From Seonamhaeicola sp. (GTDB lineage: Bacteria > Bacteroidota > Bacteroidia > Flavobacteriales > Flavobacteriaceae): a stretch of 64,000 bases of DNA. Positions 37,563-45,349 of this stretch are shown piece after piece. Within the stretch, counting starts at the first letter, position 1, and every line of letters begins with the position of its first letter. Location of the stretch: the NCBI RefSeq assembly GCF_028281565.1, contig NZ_JANQJQ010000043.1, positions 310,001 to 374,000 on the forward strand, written 5' to 3'. The notes below the pieces were generated by a model. It was not told the origin of the DNA. It did not search any database and saw only the letters and a list, made by a program, of their open reading frames with translations. The translations under genes and the position numbers were made by a program.

Positions 37563-39269
37563 ATGAAAAATATAAAAATATATATTATTCTTTGCGGCAT
37601 TTTATTTGCCTTAAGTTCTTGTGAAGAAAAGGAGTATGCCGATTATACTCCGGTTGATGAGTTGTCGGATGTGTCCTGGTTAATAGGGACACAACCTTTT
37701 GTTAATGATCCGTTTAGTATCAATGTTGATACACAAGTACCTTTTCTGGATTTGTCACAAGGTGCTGTGAGTCATGAGTGGATTATTGAAGAAGGGAATA
37801 AGTTTTTAAATACAGGTTTTAATTCCAGAGACTCCATTTTTGACGATTATATTAAAGAAGATGCTGGCTTATCTATTACGGATCCTAAAGCATTTGTCCT
37901 TTTTAGGAATAGCGGAATAAATAAAGTTAGGTTACTCAACAAGTTTAATGAAAAAGTAACATATAGGTCAAGTGAAGGAAGTTTAGAGGCTCATAAAGAA
38001 GGCGATTTATGGGTGATTGATACGACATTTACTTTTGATGTGTACGCTAAAATACTTCCTGCCTTTACCATTATGAAAGATGGAGCCCCTGTTTTAAATG
38101 TAACGAGAGAAGAAGAAACTTCTATTGAAGATGAAGCCAGTTGGCCAACCGTTGAAATAGAAGCGGCAACAAGTTTAACTTATATTGATAATACCACAAT
38201 TGGCAGACCAAATGCAACCACCTGGATTATTCCGGATGGGGTGCCGAACCAAATAGGTGGGACCGAGAGAGAAATAAACTTCTATAAGTTAGGGACGTTC
38301 AATGCCGGAACCCTTAGGTCTTTAAGAATTAACGAGTTGCCCAGATACGTGGCAGAGAAAGTGATACCGCTTAAGGTCAGAGTAATTCAATCCAGTCAGC
38401 CCTTTCAGTTTGCCGGTGCCTTAACCGAAGATGAAAACGAAGTTATCCGTTTTAGAGTAAATGGAGAGGTTGTGCCATTTTCAGGAGAGGAAGGGAATTT
38501 TACGGTACATGTTACTAACTCGGCAACAGGTTTTGATCAGGATATTCCGGTAGCTTCGGCCAGGGTAAGTGAGGACAATGCCATTTTTATTGAGTTGATG
38601 CTATCGGAACCAATTTATAATAGTGACGTGGTAACTGTTTCGTATAACGGGAACGGAAGTATTCAATCGGCTGACGAAAGACCTTTAGAGGCTTTTGGCC
38701 CGGAGAACGTTGCTATGAATTTTGGAGGTAATATTATTCCGGAAAAAGCGCATGCCAGTTTTGAAGAACCAAGTGGCGCGGCTAACAGGGCATTTGCTTT
38801 AAATTATTTTACCGGTAACAATAATATTCTCGGTGGTGGTAATTTTGCTTTTGAAAGAGTTACCACAAGGTCTTCAGACGGTGATGCCAGTATGAAATGG
38901 AGCACTTTGGCTTCTAATCCGCTGCCTAATGTTAATCTCTGGAGTTTTGGTATTGCCCGTATTGCGCCTATTCCTGCCGGAACCTATCGTATAGAGTATG
39001 ATTTGTTCATAGAACCGGGAACTACTTTGAAAACATTCAGGACAGAGTTTAATAAACCTGTGTTTAGCAGGCAATTGTGGAATATTGAAAATGAACCCAG
39101 GGGAGAATGGATAACTGTAACTAACACAGTAACAACAGATGAAATTACCCCTGCTATGAATTTAAGATTTACCTTCAGACCTCATGCAGCTGAGAACCCT
39201 AGTGTTACGGGAGCGCAGGTAATGTATATAGATAACCTGAAATTCATTGAAATTGAGGTGAGACCATAA
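37563..39269 (+). CDS. Surface glycan-binding-like lipoprotein (third triad)
   Basis: A 568-residue lipoprotein (Cys20 in LSSC, then EEKEYAD). It is the third member of the family seen at 10579 and 21980. It keeps ELSDVSWLIG, SHEWIIEEGNKFL, NSGINKVRLLNKFNEKVTYR, VVTVSYNGNGSIQSADERPLEAF and the terminal YIDNLKFIEIEVRP, but it has a longer and different middle. The C-terminal ~170 residues form a jelly-roll-like module. The position after SusD points to a surface glycan-binding role. No database family can be named from sequence alone. Confidence 0.75.
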   Translation: MKNIKIYIILCGILFALSSCEEKEYADYTPVDELSDVSWLIGTQPFVNDPFSINVDTQVPFLDLSQGAVSHEWIIEEGNKFLNTGFNSRDSIFDDYIKEDAGLSITDPKAFVLFRNSGINKVRLLNKFNEKVTYRSSEGSLEAHKEGDLWVIDTTFTFDVYAKILPAFTIMKDGAPVLNVTREEETSIEDEASWPTVEIEAATSLTYIDNTTIGRPNATTWIIPDGVPNQIGGTEREINFYKLGTFNAGTLRSLRINELPRYVAEKVIPLKVRVIQSSQPFQFAGALTEDENEVIRFRVNGEVVPFSGEEGNFTVHVTNSATGFDQDIPVASARVSEDNAIFIELMLSEPIYNSDVVTVSYNGNGSIQSADERPLEAFGPENVAMNFGGNIIPEKAHASFEEPSGAANRAFALNYFTGNNNILGGGNFAFERVTTRSSDGDASMKWSTLASNPLPNVNLWSFGIARIAPIPAGTYRIEYDLFIEPGTTLKTFRTEFNKPVFSRQLWNIENEPRGEWITVTNTVTTDEITPAMNLRFTFRPHAAENPSVTGAQVMYIDNLKFIEIEVRP

Positions 39270-39293
39270 GTTTTAAAAGTAAAACAAAGTAAT

Positions 39294-39490
39294 TATGAAA
39301 TGAGCCATAATAACTAAACGGTAATACCCACTGAAATGAGTTGCATTGAGCTTGTCGAAATGTTTAATGGCGAAATCATAGATTCACGAATTCATTAATT
39401 TGAAATAAAAACCAAATGAGTAATTACATTCCTGTGCTGAGCCTAGTCGAAGCATGACAAATAAAAAACAATAAAAATAAACAGATGAAA
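39294..39490. repeat. Intergenic repeat-bearing spacer
   Basis: The 354-bp spacer 39270-39623 holds TATGAAATGAGCCATAATA (39294), also found at 41816 and in variant form at 35726; AAATG-TTAATGGCGAA, shared with 41854; and AACAATAAA-TAAA-AGATGAAA, shared with the leaders at 35768 and 41891. Inserted are two dispersed-repeat-like pieces, TTGAGCTTGTCGAAAT (39346) and CTGAGCCTAGTCGAAGC (39437). A GAGAACG/CGTTCTC hairpin follows at 39550-39576. No convincing gene is seen; a 33-codon frame at 39485 is listed among rejected items. Confidence 0.5.
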
Positions 39491-39623
39491 CGAATATTAA
39501 TAAATTTTAAACATTTTTTACAAAAGGGAATGTTTAAAAATTTTAATATGAGAACGGAGTGGTTACATACGTTCTCAGTTTTATAATTAATTTATTAACA
39601 GATAATTACTAAAATTTAAACGT

Positions 39624-40022
39624 ATGAAAAGTATAAAAACATATTTTGGAGTCTTCGTGTTGGTTTTAACACTGATTAGTTGTGAAGAGGAAAGCAATTT
39701 TAAAGCGTTTGAAGCGGCTTTAACTCCGGTATATAGTCTTACGGATATTAGTAACAATGGACCGTTTAAAATAAATATTTATAGAGAAAAGAGTTTAATT
39801 ATTGAGTATCGTTCGGAGGTAAATGCTGAAAGTTTTGTGTCTTCGGGATTTACGGATGCGTCGACCGATACAAACTATGAAATAACAGTAAGCAAGCAAA
39901 CTGAAACAGGAATGCAATCTTATGTTGTTTCTGCGGATAAGGCTTCGGGAGCCGGAACCTTAACGGTGGATGGAACTGCGGTTCATGACATCGTGCTAAA
40001 CGAAGAAGAAGTTTATAATTAA
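39624..40022 (+). CDS. Small unknown lipoprotein
   Basis: A 132-residue lipoprotein: MKSIKTYFGVFVLVLTLISC with Cys20, followed by the strongly acidic EEES expected for surface export. The mature part is ~110 residues, beta-rich, with alternating T/S and a last segment AGTLTVDGTAVHDIVLNEEE. No known family recognised. It lies behind the third SusC triad, but separated by 354 bp and a weak hairpin, and is closed by its own terminator, so it may be an independent unit. Confidence 0.65.
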   Translation: MKSIKTYFGVFVLVLTLISCEEESNFKAFEAALTPVYSLTDISNNGPFKINIYREKSLIIEYRSEVNAESFVSSGFTDASTDTNYEITVSKQTETGMQSYVVSADKASGAGTLTVDGTAVHDIVLNEEEVYN

Positions 40023-40061
40023 TACTGTATGTAAGAAGTATTGTAGATTATTTAGTTAGTT

Positions 40062-40093
40062 AAAAGGATGGAACGAAAGTTTCATCCTTTTTT
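40062..40093 (+). terminator. Intrinsic terminator after small lipoprotein
   Basis: AAAGGATGGAAC pairs with GTTTCATCCTTT around a GAAA loop, followed by T6. Confidence 0.8.
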
Positions 40094-40402
40094 AATAAAT
40101 ACATCTTATTGTATCGAAAAGGATTAGTCAATTTAAATTGGATTGATTAAGGGATGGCAAATACTGTCAATAATATATTTAATTGTCTGGTTGAGCCTGT
40201 TGTCATCGCTCAAGATAAGCTAAGGTTGAGACCTGTTACTACATATTTATCATGTCTGTAAAACGATGCATGAGAGATAGACTTTCCCGGCAAGATAGAT
40301 TAAGGACCTTAAATATGCTCATTCTGGTTTTTGAAACTAGCAACCATAAAAGACTTTTGTTGCTTCGATCAAATAAATAAATAAAGCATTAAATTTAAAC
40401 GC
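40094..40402. other. Gene-free spacer between convergent genes
   Basis: About 310 bp between two terminators. I see no reading frame above ~36 codons, no operator-like GGTAA pair and no strong hairpin. Confidence 0.5.
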
Positions 40403-40430
40403 AAAAAAAACGCCTCTAAGTAGAGGCGTT
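40403..40430 (-). terminator. Intrinsic terminator of the 40459 gene
   Basis: AACGCCTCTA/TAGAGGCGTT (40409-40430) is a perfect stem; read on the - strand it is followed by T8. Confidence 0.88.
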
Positions 40431-40458
40431 TTGCAATCAAAAACTATTAACCAAAAAC

Positions 40459-41505
40459 TTATTCTTTTATGAATTTTTTGGTCGAAACTCCATTGTCTGA
40501 AGTTAATTTTACTATATATAAAGCTTTATTTAATGAGGACACATCAACCTGATCTAATACATTGTATTGGGTAAGAACAGATTTGCCTAATAAATCATAT
40601 ACTTCTACTTTTTTAATTGGTTCCAAAGTATTGATGTGTAAAATGTCTCTTACCGGGTTTGGATACATTGCAAACTCAAAGGCATCTTTATTATTTGTTG
40701 ATAATAGAGGAGCGTTTTTAGTTATAGTTAAACTCCTTAGATGTAAGTGGCTAAGATTACTATCGCCAGTTCCAAAGGCTAATGCCCAGTTAAAGAAATA
40801 AGCTCCGGAACCGGTAAGCGCGTTATAAACGTTTGCTGCAAGTTCTGTTGCAACCGATGATGTTGAAGACCCGTTGGTACCGTTAATATCATTTATATAC
40901 GCCTTTTTTGATGATGTGGCAGCAGAGTTTCCAATGGTATATTCAACAATAACTTCAAAAAGATGGCTGCCTGACTCTGAAGTAGGCAATGATGGCTCAG
41001 TTGAGAAGCTGCTCCCCCCATTATTACTTGATAATGCTATTTCATTTATAGATGCTCTGTTAACAACCATGACACCATCTCTGTTTGGTACATTTCCTTC
41101 TGATCCTGATGCAGGATTGTTTCTGTCTAAAAGACCTGTAAAAATAAGGTTTTCACCAGCCGTTGTCCCAAATGATTGACCGGCAAAACCATAGTCCATA
41201 ACAGTTCTAATAGTGATGATGTCTCCATCTGACCCTGTTATAGCTTTGTCTGCAATTGTATACGTGAAATAAGCACCAGTACGAACTACAGATATACCTG
41301 TGCCCCCTCCTGTTGTAAAGGCTACCCAGGTGTTAGCATTTCCAAAATGACCTGCAATCCAATCCGCATGGGCATCTAAATCTGTTTCTACAGCACCAAC
41401 ACCGGTATAAGTACCGTCTTCAAAATCGGGGTCAAAAATAGTTTCTTGTGCGTTTAGGGAAATGGCTAGTAATCCACAGCAAATAAAAAAGTAAAGTTTT
41501 TTCAT
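40459..41505 (-). CDS. Unknown secreted protein with T9SS sorting domain
   Basis: A 348-residue protein with a signal peptide (to SLNAQ, about 19). The ~240-residue body is beta-rich and glycine/serine-rich (DFEDGTYTGVG, NANTWVAFTTGGGTG, LHLRSLTITKN) and may be a lectin- or CBM-like jelly roll, which I cannot assign. The last ~75 residues are a T9SS type A sorting domain (FAMYPNPVRDILHI...ALYIVKLT). It is monocistronic, closed by a strong terminator. The spacer upstream carries GATAA-N16-GGTAA on its strand, 74 bp before the start, so it may be controlled with the galactan genes. Confidence 0.75.
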   Translation of the reverse strand: MKKLYFFICCGLLAISLNAQETIFDPDFEDGTYTGVGAVETDLDAHADWIAGHFGNANTWVAFTTGGGTGISVVRTGAYFTYTIADKAITGSDGDIITIRTVMDYGFAGQSFGTTAGENLIFTGLLDRNNPASGSEGNVPNRDGVMVVNRASINEIALSSNNGGSSFSTEPSLPTSESGSHLFEVIVEYTIGNSAATSSKKAYINDINGTNGSSTSSVATELAANVYNALTGSGAYFFNWALAFGTGDSNLSHLHLRSLTITKNAPLLSTNNKDAFEFAMYPNPVRDILHINTLEPIKKVEVYDLLGKSVLTQYNVLDQVDVSSLNKALYIVKLTSDNGVSTKKFIKE

Positions 41506-41578
41506 AATATATATTTTAATTAGTAAAGTTTATATGCCAGCAAGTTAATTTAGAATGACTGTTTTGTATTCTTGTAAA

Positions 41579-41604
41579 TTACCTCATACCTAATCTAATT
41601 TATC
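41579..41604 (-). promoter_or_regulatory. GATAA-N16-GGTAA operator candidate (40459 gene)
   Basis: On the - strand GATAA begins at 41604 and GGTAA at 41583, 21 bp apart; one base differs from the consensus pair, the same variation as at 57260. Confidence 0.5.
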
Positions 41605-41688
41605 TTGTTAGTAATTAGAGTATTATGAATTGTATTGAAGAAGTGTAACAATTCATTGGATTAAAAAATCACGCTATTTATTGTTTTA

Positions 41689-41725
41689 AAGGTAAAAATG
41701 ACACGTGTTAATCTATTTTACCCTT
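41689..41725. promoter_or_regulatory. Inverted GGTAA/TTACC palindrome around CACGTG
   Basis: AAAGGTAAAA on the left and TTTTACCCTT on the right flank a central CACGTG (41702-41707), with arms of unequal spacing. It lies between the divergent 40459 gene and the AraC gene, so it may serve either. Confidence 0.45.
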
Positions 41726-41731
41726 AAAAAG

Positions 41732-41757
41732 GTTAATTTATGCTTATTTAGGGGTAA
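41732..41757 (+). promoter_or_regulatory. GTTAA-N16-GGTAA operator candidate (AraC gene)
   Basis: GTTAA at 41732 and GGTAA at 41753, 21 bp apart, 154 bp ahead of the AraC-type gene: a possible autoregulatory site. Confidence 0.5.
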
Positions 41758-41910
41758 ATTTGAATAATAAATTCGTAATTTTTATGCGTTTCTTGTGGTA
41801 ATCAAAAACTATAGTCATGAAATGAGCCATAATAGCTTTGTGGAATTATCCGTGAAAATGTTAAATGGCGAATTACATCCGACCGTTGAAAAACAATAAA
41901 ATTAAAAGAG

Positions 41911-42768
41911 ATGAAATTAGTCTTAAAAAACACTGAGAGTTTTATAAATAAGCGCATCAATATCGTTAAGAAAGAGGTACCTTGTTTGGATTCTGCATGG
42001 CATTATCATCCGGAGTATGAACTGTTGTATATTTCCAGGAGCAGTGGTATCAGATTTGTAGGGGATAATGTATCACATTTTTCGCCCGGAGAATTGGTTT
42101 TGGTAGGGTCCTATTTACCGCATTTGTACCGCAATGATCCTGCTTATTATGAAGAAGGCGGGAACTTGAAGGTTAAAACCATTGTCATGAAGTTTACAAA
42201 GGACTTTATGGGGGAAGGTACGTTTGATAATCCTGAGTTTGCAGATGTAAATAAACTTTTGGATGAGTCCAAGTATGGTGTGCTATTCGGAAAAAATGTT
42301 AGCAGGGAAATGCACGATGAGATTCTTGAGATTACAGACCTTTCCAAAGGGGAACAATCCATACGGCTTTTAAGTTTTCTTTACAAGTTGTCACAAGTAG
42401 ATGATAAGACACAGTTGTCATCAACCGATATGCGTCAGTTTTCTACGGAAACACCGGACAGGTTGGATAATGTTATCAAGTATATTTCAGATAATTATAT
42501 GAACACGATTTCGTTAGGAGACATCGCAGATATAGCATGTATGACCACTAATTCGTTTTGTAGATTCTTTAAAAAGATGACCAATAAATCGTTTACGGAA
42601 TTTTTGAATGAGATCCGTGTCAGAAATGCAGCCCGTATGTTGGTTCAGGAAAATTATCCCATATCAGAAATATGCTATTTAGTTGGTTATAAGTCTATTC
42701 CAAACTTTAATAAACAGTTCAAACATATCATGGGAGAAACTCCAAAATCTTATAGATATAAGCTTTAA
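41911..42768 (+). CDS. AraC-family transcriptional regulator
   Basis: A 285-residue cytoplasmic regulator. The N-terminal ~150 residues form a cupin-like sensor (WHYHPEYELLYI, GDNVSHFSPGELVLVGSYLPH). The C-terminal ~100 residues hold two helix-turn-helix motifs of the AraC type (ISLGDIADIACMTTNSFCRF; PISEICYLVGYKSIPNFNKQF, closing GETPKSYR). It is the only DNA-binding protein in the window and sits centrally in the locus. AraC proteins contact two half-sites one to two helical turns apart on one face, which fits the 21-bp direct repeats found across the locus, including one in its own promoter. The inducer is unknown; a galactan-derived sugar is inferred. Confidence 0.88.
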   Translation: MKLVLKNTESFINKRINIVKKEVPCLDSAWHYHPEYELLYISRSSGIRFVGDNVSHFSPGELVLVGSYLPHLYRNDPAYYEEGGNLKVKTIVMKFTKDFMGEGTFDNPEFADVNKLLDESKYGVLFGKNVSREMHDEILEITDLSKGEQSIRLLSFLYKLSQVDDKTQLSSTDMRQFSTETPDRLDNVIKYISDNYMNTISLGDIADIACMTTNSFCRFFKKMTNKSFTEFLNEIRVRNAARMLVQENYPISEICYLVGYKSIPNFNKQFKHIMGETPKSYRYKL

Positions 42769-42802
42769 TGCTTTAGTATGTCATTCAAAATAGTACTGTT
42801 CA

Positions 42803-42828
42803 GGTAAATGAATATAACTAAGGGGTAA
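42803..42828 (+). promoter_or_regulatory. GGTAA-N16-GGTAA operator candidate (permease)
   Basis: Perfect half-sites at 42803 and 42824, 45 bp ahead of the permease start. Confidence 0.7.
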
Positions 42829-42872
42829 CTTTTGTTATGACTTAATAGTGATTTCATGTTTATTTTGTGAAT

Positions 42873-44207
42873 ATGCTTTTAAACCTTTCCATCTTAATAT
42901 TTTTTCTCCTCTTTTTAATTTTTGCCATTTCAAAATGGAAAGTACATCCGTTTATAGCATTAATACTTACTGCGATTGCCCTGGCTTTATCTTTTGGCCT
43001 GGGAGGGAAAGAAGCCGTTGATGTTGTTTTAAGCGGCTTTAGCGGTACGCTTAAAGGCATAGCCATCATCATAATTATTGGAGCTTTTATTGGAGAGGTT
43101 TTACAGGATACAGGCGGTGCCTTTAGAATTGCAAACACCATTGTTAAAGGAGTGGGCAAAAAGAAGTTACCCTGGGCCATGGGGTTTACGGGTTATATTG
43201 TCTCCATTCCTGTATTTGTTGACGTGGCCTATATATTGTTGCAACCGGTTACGGAATCATTATCAGTAAAAAGTAAAAGGCCTGTATTATATATTGGTTT
43301 GGCTTTGGTAGCGGGTTTAATGGTGTCTCATACATTAATTCCGCCAACGCCCGGGCCACTGGCTGTGGCAGAATTACTCAATTTAAACCTGGGAAGAATG
43401 CTTCTGATAAATATCATTGTAGGTGTTTTTGCCATGATTGGAGGTGTACTCTGGGTTATTTTCTACTGTAAAAAGTCATGGCTTAAATATGATGAGAAAT
43501 TAAAGAATGAGTTATCCGGGATAGATGAACCGGGTGTTTCAAAAGATACAACGGTTTCCGGCAATGTGCTTTTAGATTTGTTGCCCATTGTGGTTCCCAT
43601 AGTTTTAATTGGGGTGGGGTCATTTCTTAATTTAGAAGGGAATAACCTGTTTGCTACCGTATTTAACTTTATAACAATTCCGTTAATAGCGGTTTTGATC
43701 GGAGCTGTGATAGCACTTTTTCAATTGGAAAAACCACGATCCGGAAAATTAAATACTTTGGTGGAGCAAGCTGTAGTAAAATCGGCATTGGTGATCATGA
43801 TCACAGGAGCCGGCGGCGCATTAGGGTTTGTAATTAAAGAAACCGGTATTCAAAACCAAATTGTCGATGTTTTTGCAAACTTTCCGTTTTTAGGGATTCT
43901 ATTGCCTTTTGTGGTGGCAGCCATTTTAACTGTTTCAACAGGTTCAATCACAGTGTCTTTGGTGGGAAGTGGTTCTATGTTAGCCCCTATGGTTGATAGC
44001 CTACCTGTATCACCGGAAATGGTAGCAGCTTTAATTGGATGTGGCTCTTTTTGTGTGGTTCATGCTAATTCCAGTTTGTTTTGGTTGTTAAACAGGTTGC
44101 ATGAAGTGCCTCCAAAAGCCCTGTATAAAACACTTACAATGCAATCTTTGGTTATGGGCTTTGCCGGATTGATTGGTGTGCTTTTACTTCATTTTTTCGG
44201 GTTTTAA
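42873..44207 (+). CDS. GntP-family sugar-acid:H+ symporter
   Basis: A 444-residue polytopic inner-membrane protein of the gluconate permease family, with about 12 hydrophobic segments. Family features include KWKVHPFIALILTAIALAL near the start, GAFIGEVLQDTGGAFRIA, HTLIPPTPGPLAVAELL, and near the end VSLVGSGSMLAPM and VVHANSSLFWLLN. The family carries gluconate and related aldonates. In a locus that would make 3,6-anhydrogalactonate, an aldonate or sugar acid of that pathway is a reasonable substrate (inference). The frame starts at GTG 42867; ATG at 42873 is preferred. It has its own operator candidate. Confidence 0.85.
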   Translation: MLLNLSILIFFLLFLIFAISKWKVHPFIALILTAIALALSFGLGGKEAVDVVLSGFSGTLKGIAIIIIIGAFIGEVLQDTGGAFRIANTIVKGVGKKKLPWAMGFTGYIVSIPVFVDVAYILLQPVTESLSVKSKRPVLYIGLALVAGLMVSHTLIPPTPGPLAVAELLNLNLGRMLLINIIVGVFAMIGGVLWVIFYCKKSWLKYDEKLKNELSGIDEPGVSKDTTVSGNVLLDLLPIVVPIVLIGVGSFLNLEGNNLFATVFNFITIPLIAVLIGAVIALFQLEKPRSGKLNTLVEQAVVKSALVIMITGAGGALGFVIKETGIQNQIVDVFANFPFLGILLPFVVAAILTVSTGSITVSLVGSGSMLAPMVDSLPVSPEMVAALIGCGSFCVVHANSSLFWLLNRLHEVPPKALYKTLTMQSLVMGFAGLIGVLLLHFFGF

Positions 44208-44247
44208 GATAAAATAGCCAGAGCTTTTTTATTAGGTATTTACTCTT

Positions 44248-44273
44248 GGTAAAATAATGTATGTTATGGGTAA
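44248..44273 (+). promoter_or_regulatory. GGTAA-N16-GGTAA operator candidate (GH16 operon)
   Basis: Perfect half-sites at 44248 and 44269; a further GGTAA is at 44278. The site overlaps an in-frame ATG at 44261, which argues that the GH16 gene starts downstream, at 44336. Confidence 0.72.
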
Positions 44274-44335
44274 GTTTGGTAAATAATTTACTGTCTTTTT
44301 TCTATTGTTTTGTAGTAAAGATTATAACACTTCAA

Positions 44336-45349
44336 ATGATTGAATTAAGAAAAATAGGTGCCTGGGTTATTTATGCATGTTTTACATTAGTCATGATAGG
44401 TTGTTCAGGTAGTAATGCTTCTTCAGATGATGAAGTAGAACAGGAAACAGAACAACCGGATCCGGTTGATAATACACCAACTGCTGATTATCCGTTGTCT
44501 GACCAAACCAATATTGGGAAATGGGTATTGAATACCGATTTAAGCGACGAGTTTGAAGGCACTGCTTTAGACGAAACCAAGTGGCTTATTCAGGGAAGAA
44601 ATGGTGAGTACAAATCCAACTTTAGAGGCAGGCCGCCTTCGCAGTTTTCAACGGACAATGTCCGCTTGGAAGATGGAAAGTTAAAGTTGGAAACACGTTG
44701 GGACCCGGATTATAATTTTTCACCAACCACACACCCGAACACAGGTGAAACTTATGAGAACATTACAACGGCAGCTGTAATTACCAAAAAAGAGTTTCTG
44801 TATGGTTATATGGAAGTAAAATGTAAAGCGGCTGATGCTGAAGTGACCAGTTCGTTTTGGGCCACGGGAAATAATACCGAATTTGATTTCTTTGAAATGT
44901 TTGGCGACCACAGACAATCTAATAAAGCCTGGAGAGACCGCGAGCTATGGTGGTCTATTCATGACTGGACATCTGCCGGGCAAGGCAGGACAACCTACAC
45001 AGAGCACCATGACTTAGGGTATAGAGTAGCAGATGATTTTCATGTGTATGGCTTTGAGTGGGATGCAAACGGACTCAAAATATTTATAGACGGTGAGTTG
45101 TTTAGATACGCATCAAAAGCCACCATAAATGCCTATGACGATGTTGCTAACAGTAATGGAGGTAATGGCGCCAATGAAAACTTTGTGGTGACTAAACCCA
45201 TTGCGCTTTGGTTTGATCAGGAAACCTTTCCCTGGCATGGGGTACCGGACAGTAAAGCCGATTTGGAGTTAAATAGTCCGGCAGATAAAAAAGACGATGG
45301 TATTGTTGATTTCGAAATTGAATACCTTAGAGTTTGGCAAAAATCTTAA
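44336..45349 (+). CDS. GH16 lipoprotein, likely red-algal galactanase
   Basis: A 337-residue lipoprotein (Cys23 in VMIGC), an acidic linker to about residue 50, then a GH16 beta-jelly-roll. The catalytic motif is TEFDFFE: nucleophile Glu182, assisting Asp184, acid/base Glu187. SKADLE/FEIEYLRVWQK closes the fold, and ALWFDQETFPWHGVP resembles the segment seen in agarases, porphyranases and carrageenases; the loops of laminarinases are not apparent. It is predicted to cut beta-linkages in a sulfated galactan. Subfamily and exact substrate are undecided. An in-frame ATG at 44261 would add a non-signal-like stretch across the operator. The stop overlaps the next start (TAATG), so the two GH16 genes are translationally coupled. 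Confidence 0.82.
   Translation: MIELRKIGAWVIYACFTLVMIGCSGSNASSDDEVEQETEQPDPVDNTPTADYPLSDQTNIGKWVLNTDLSDEFEGTALDETKWLIQGRNGEYKSNFRGRPPSQFSTDNVRLEDGKLKLETRWDPDYNFSPTTHPNTGETYENITTAAVITKKEFLYGYMEVKCKAADAEVTSSFWATGNNTEFDFFEMFGDHRQSNKAWRDRELWWSIHDWTSAGQGRTTYTEHHDLGYRVADDFHVYGFEWDANGLKIFIDGELFRYASKATINAYDDVANSNGGNGANENFVVTKPIALWFDQETFPWHGVPDSKADLELNSPADKKDDGIVDFEIEYLRVWQKS

Noticed and set aside
39485-39586. 33-codon frame (MKRILINFKHFLQKG...)
   Set aside because: It resembles the basic start of a secreted protein and could be a relic, but it has no continuation, no family and lies in a repeat-bearing spacer.
41689-41725. The CACGTG-centred palindrome as a terminator
   Set aside because: Its arms have unequal spacing, the stem is AT-rich without a good T run, and it lies in a divergent promoter region.
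44261-44335. Longer start for the first GH16 gene
   Set aside because: The extra 25 codons run through the operator half-site, and the lipoprotein signal peptide begins properly at 44336.
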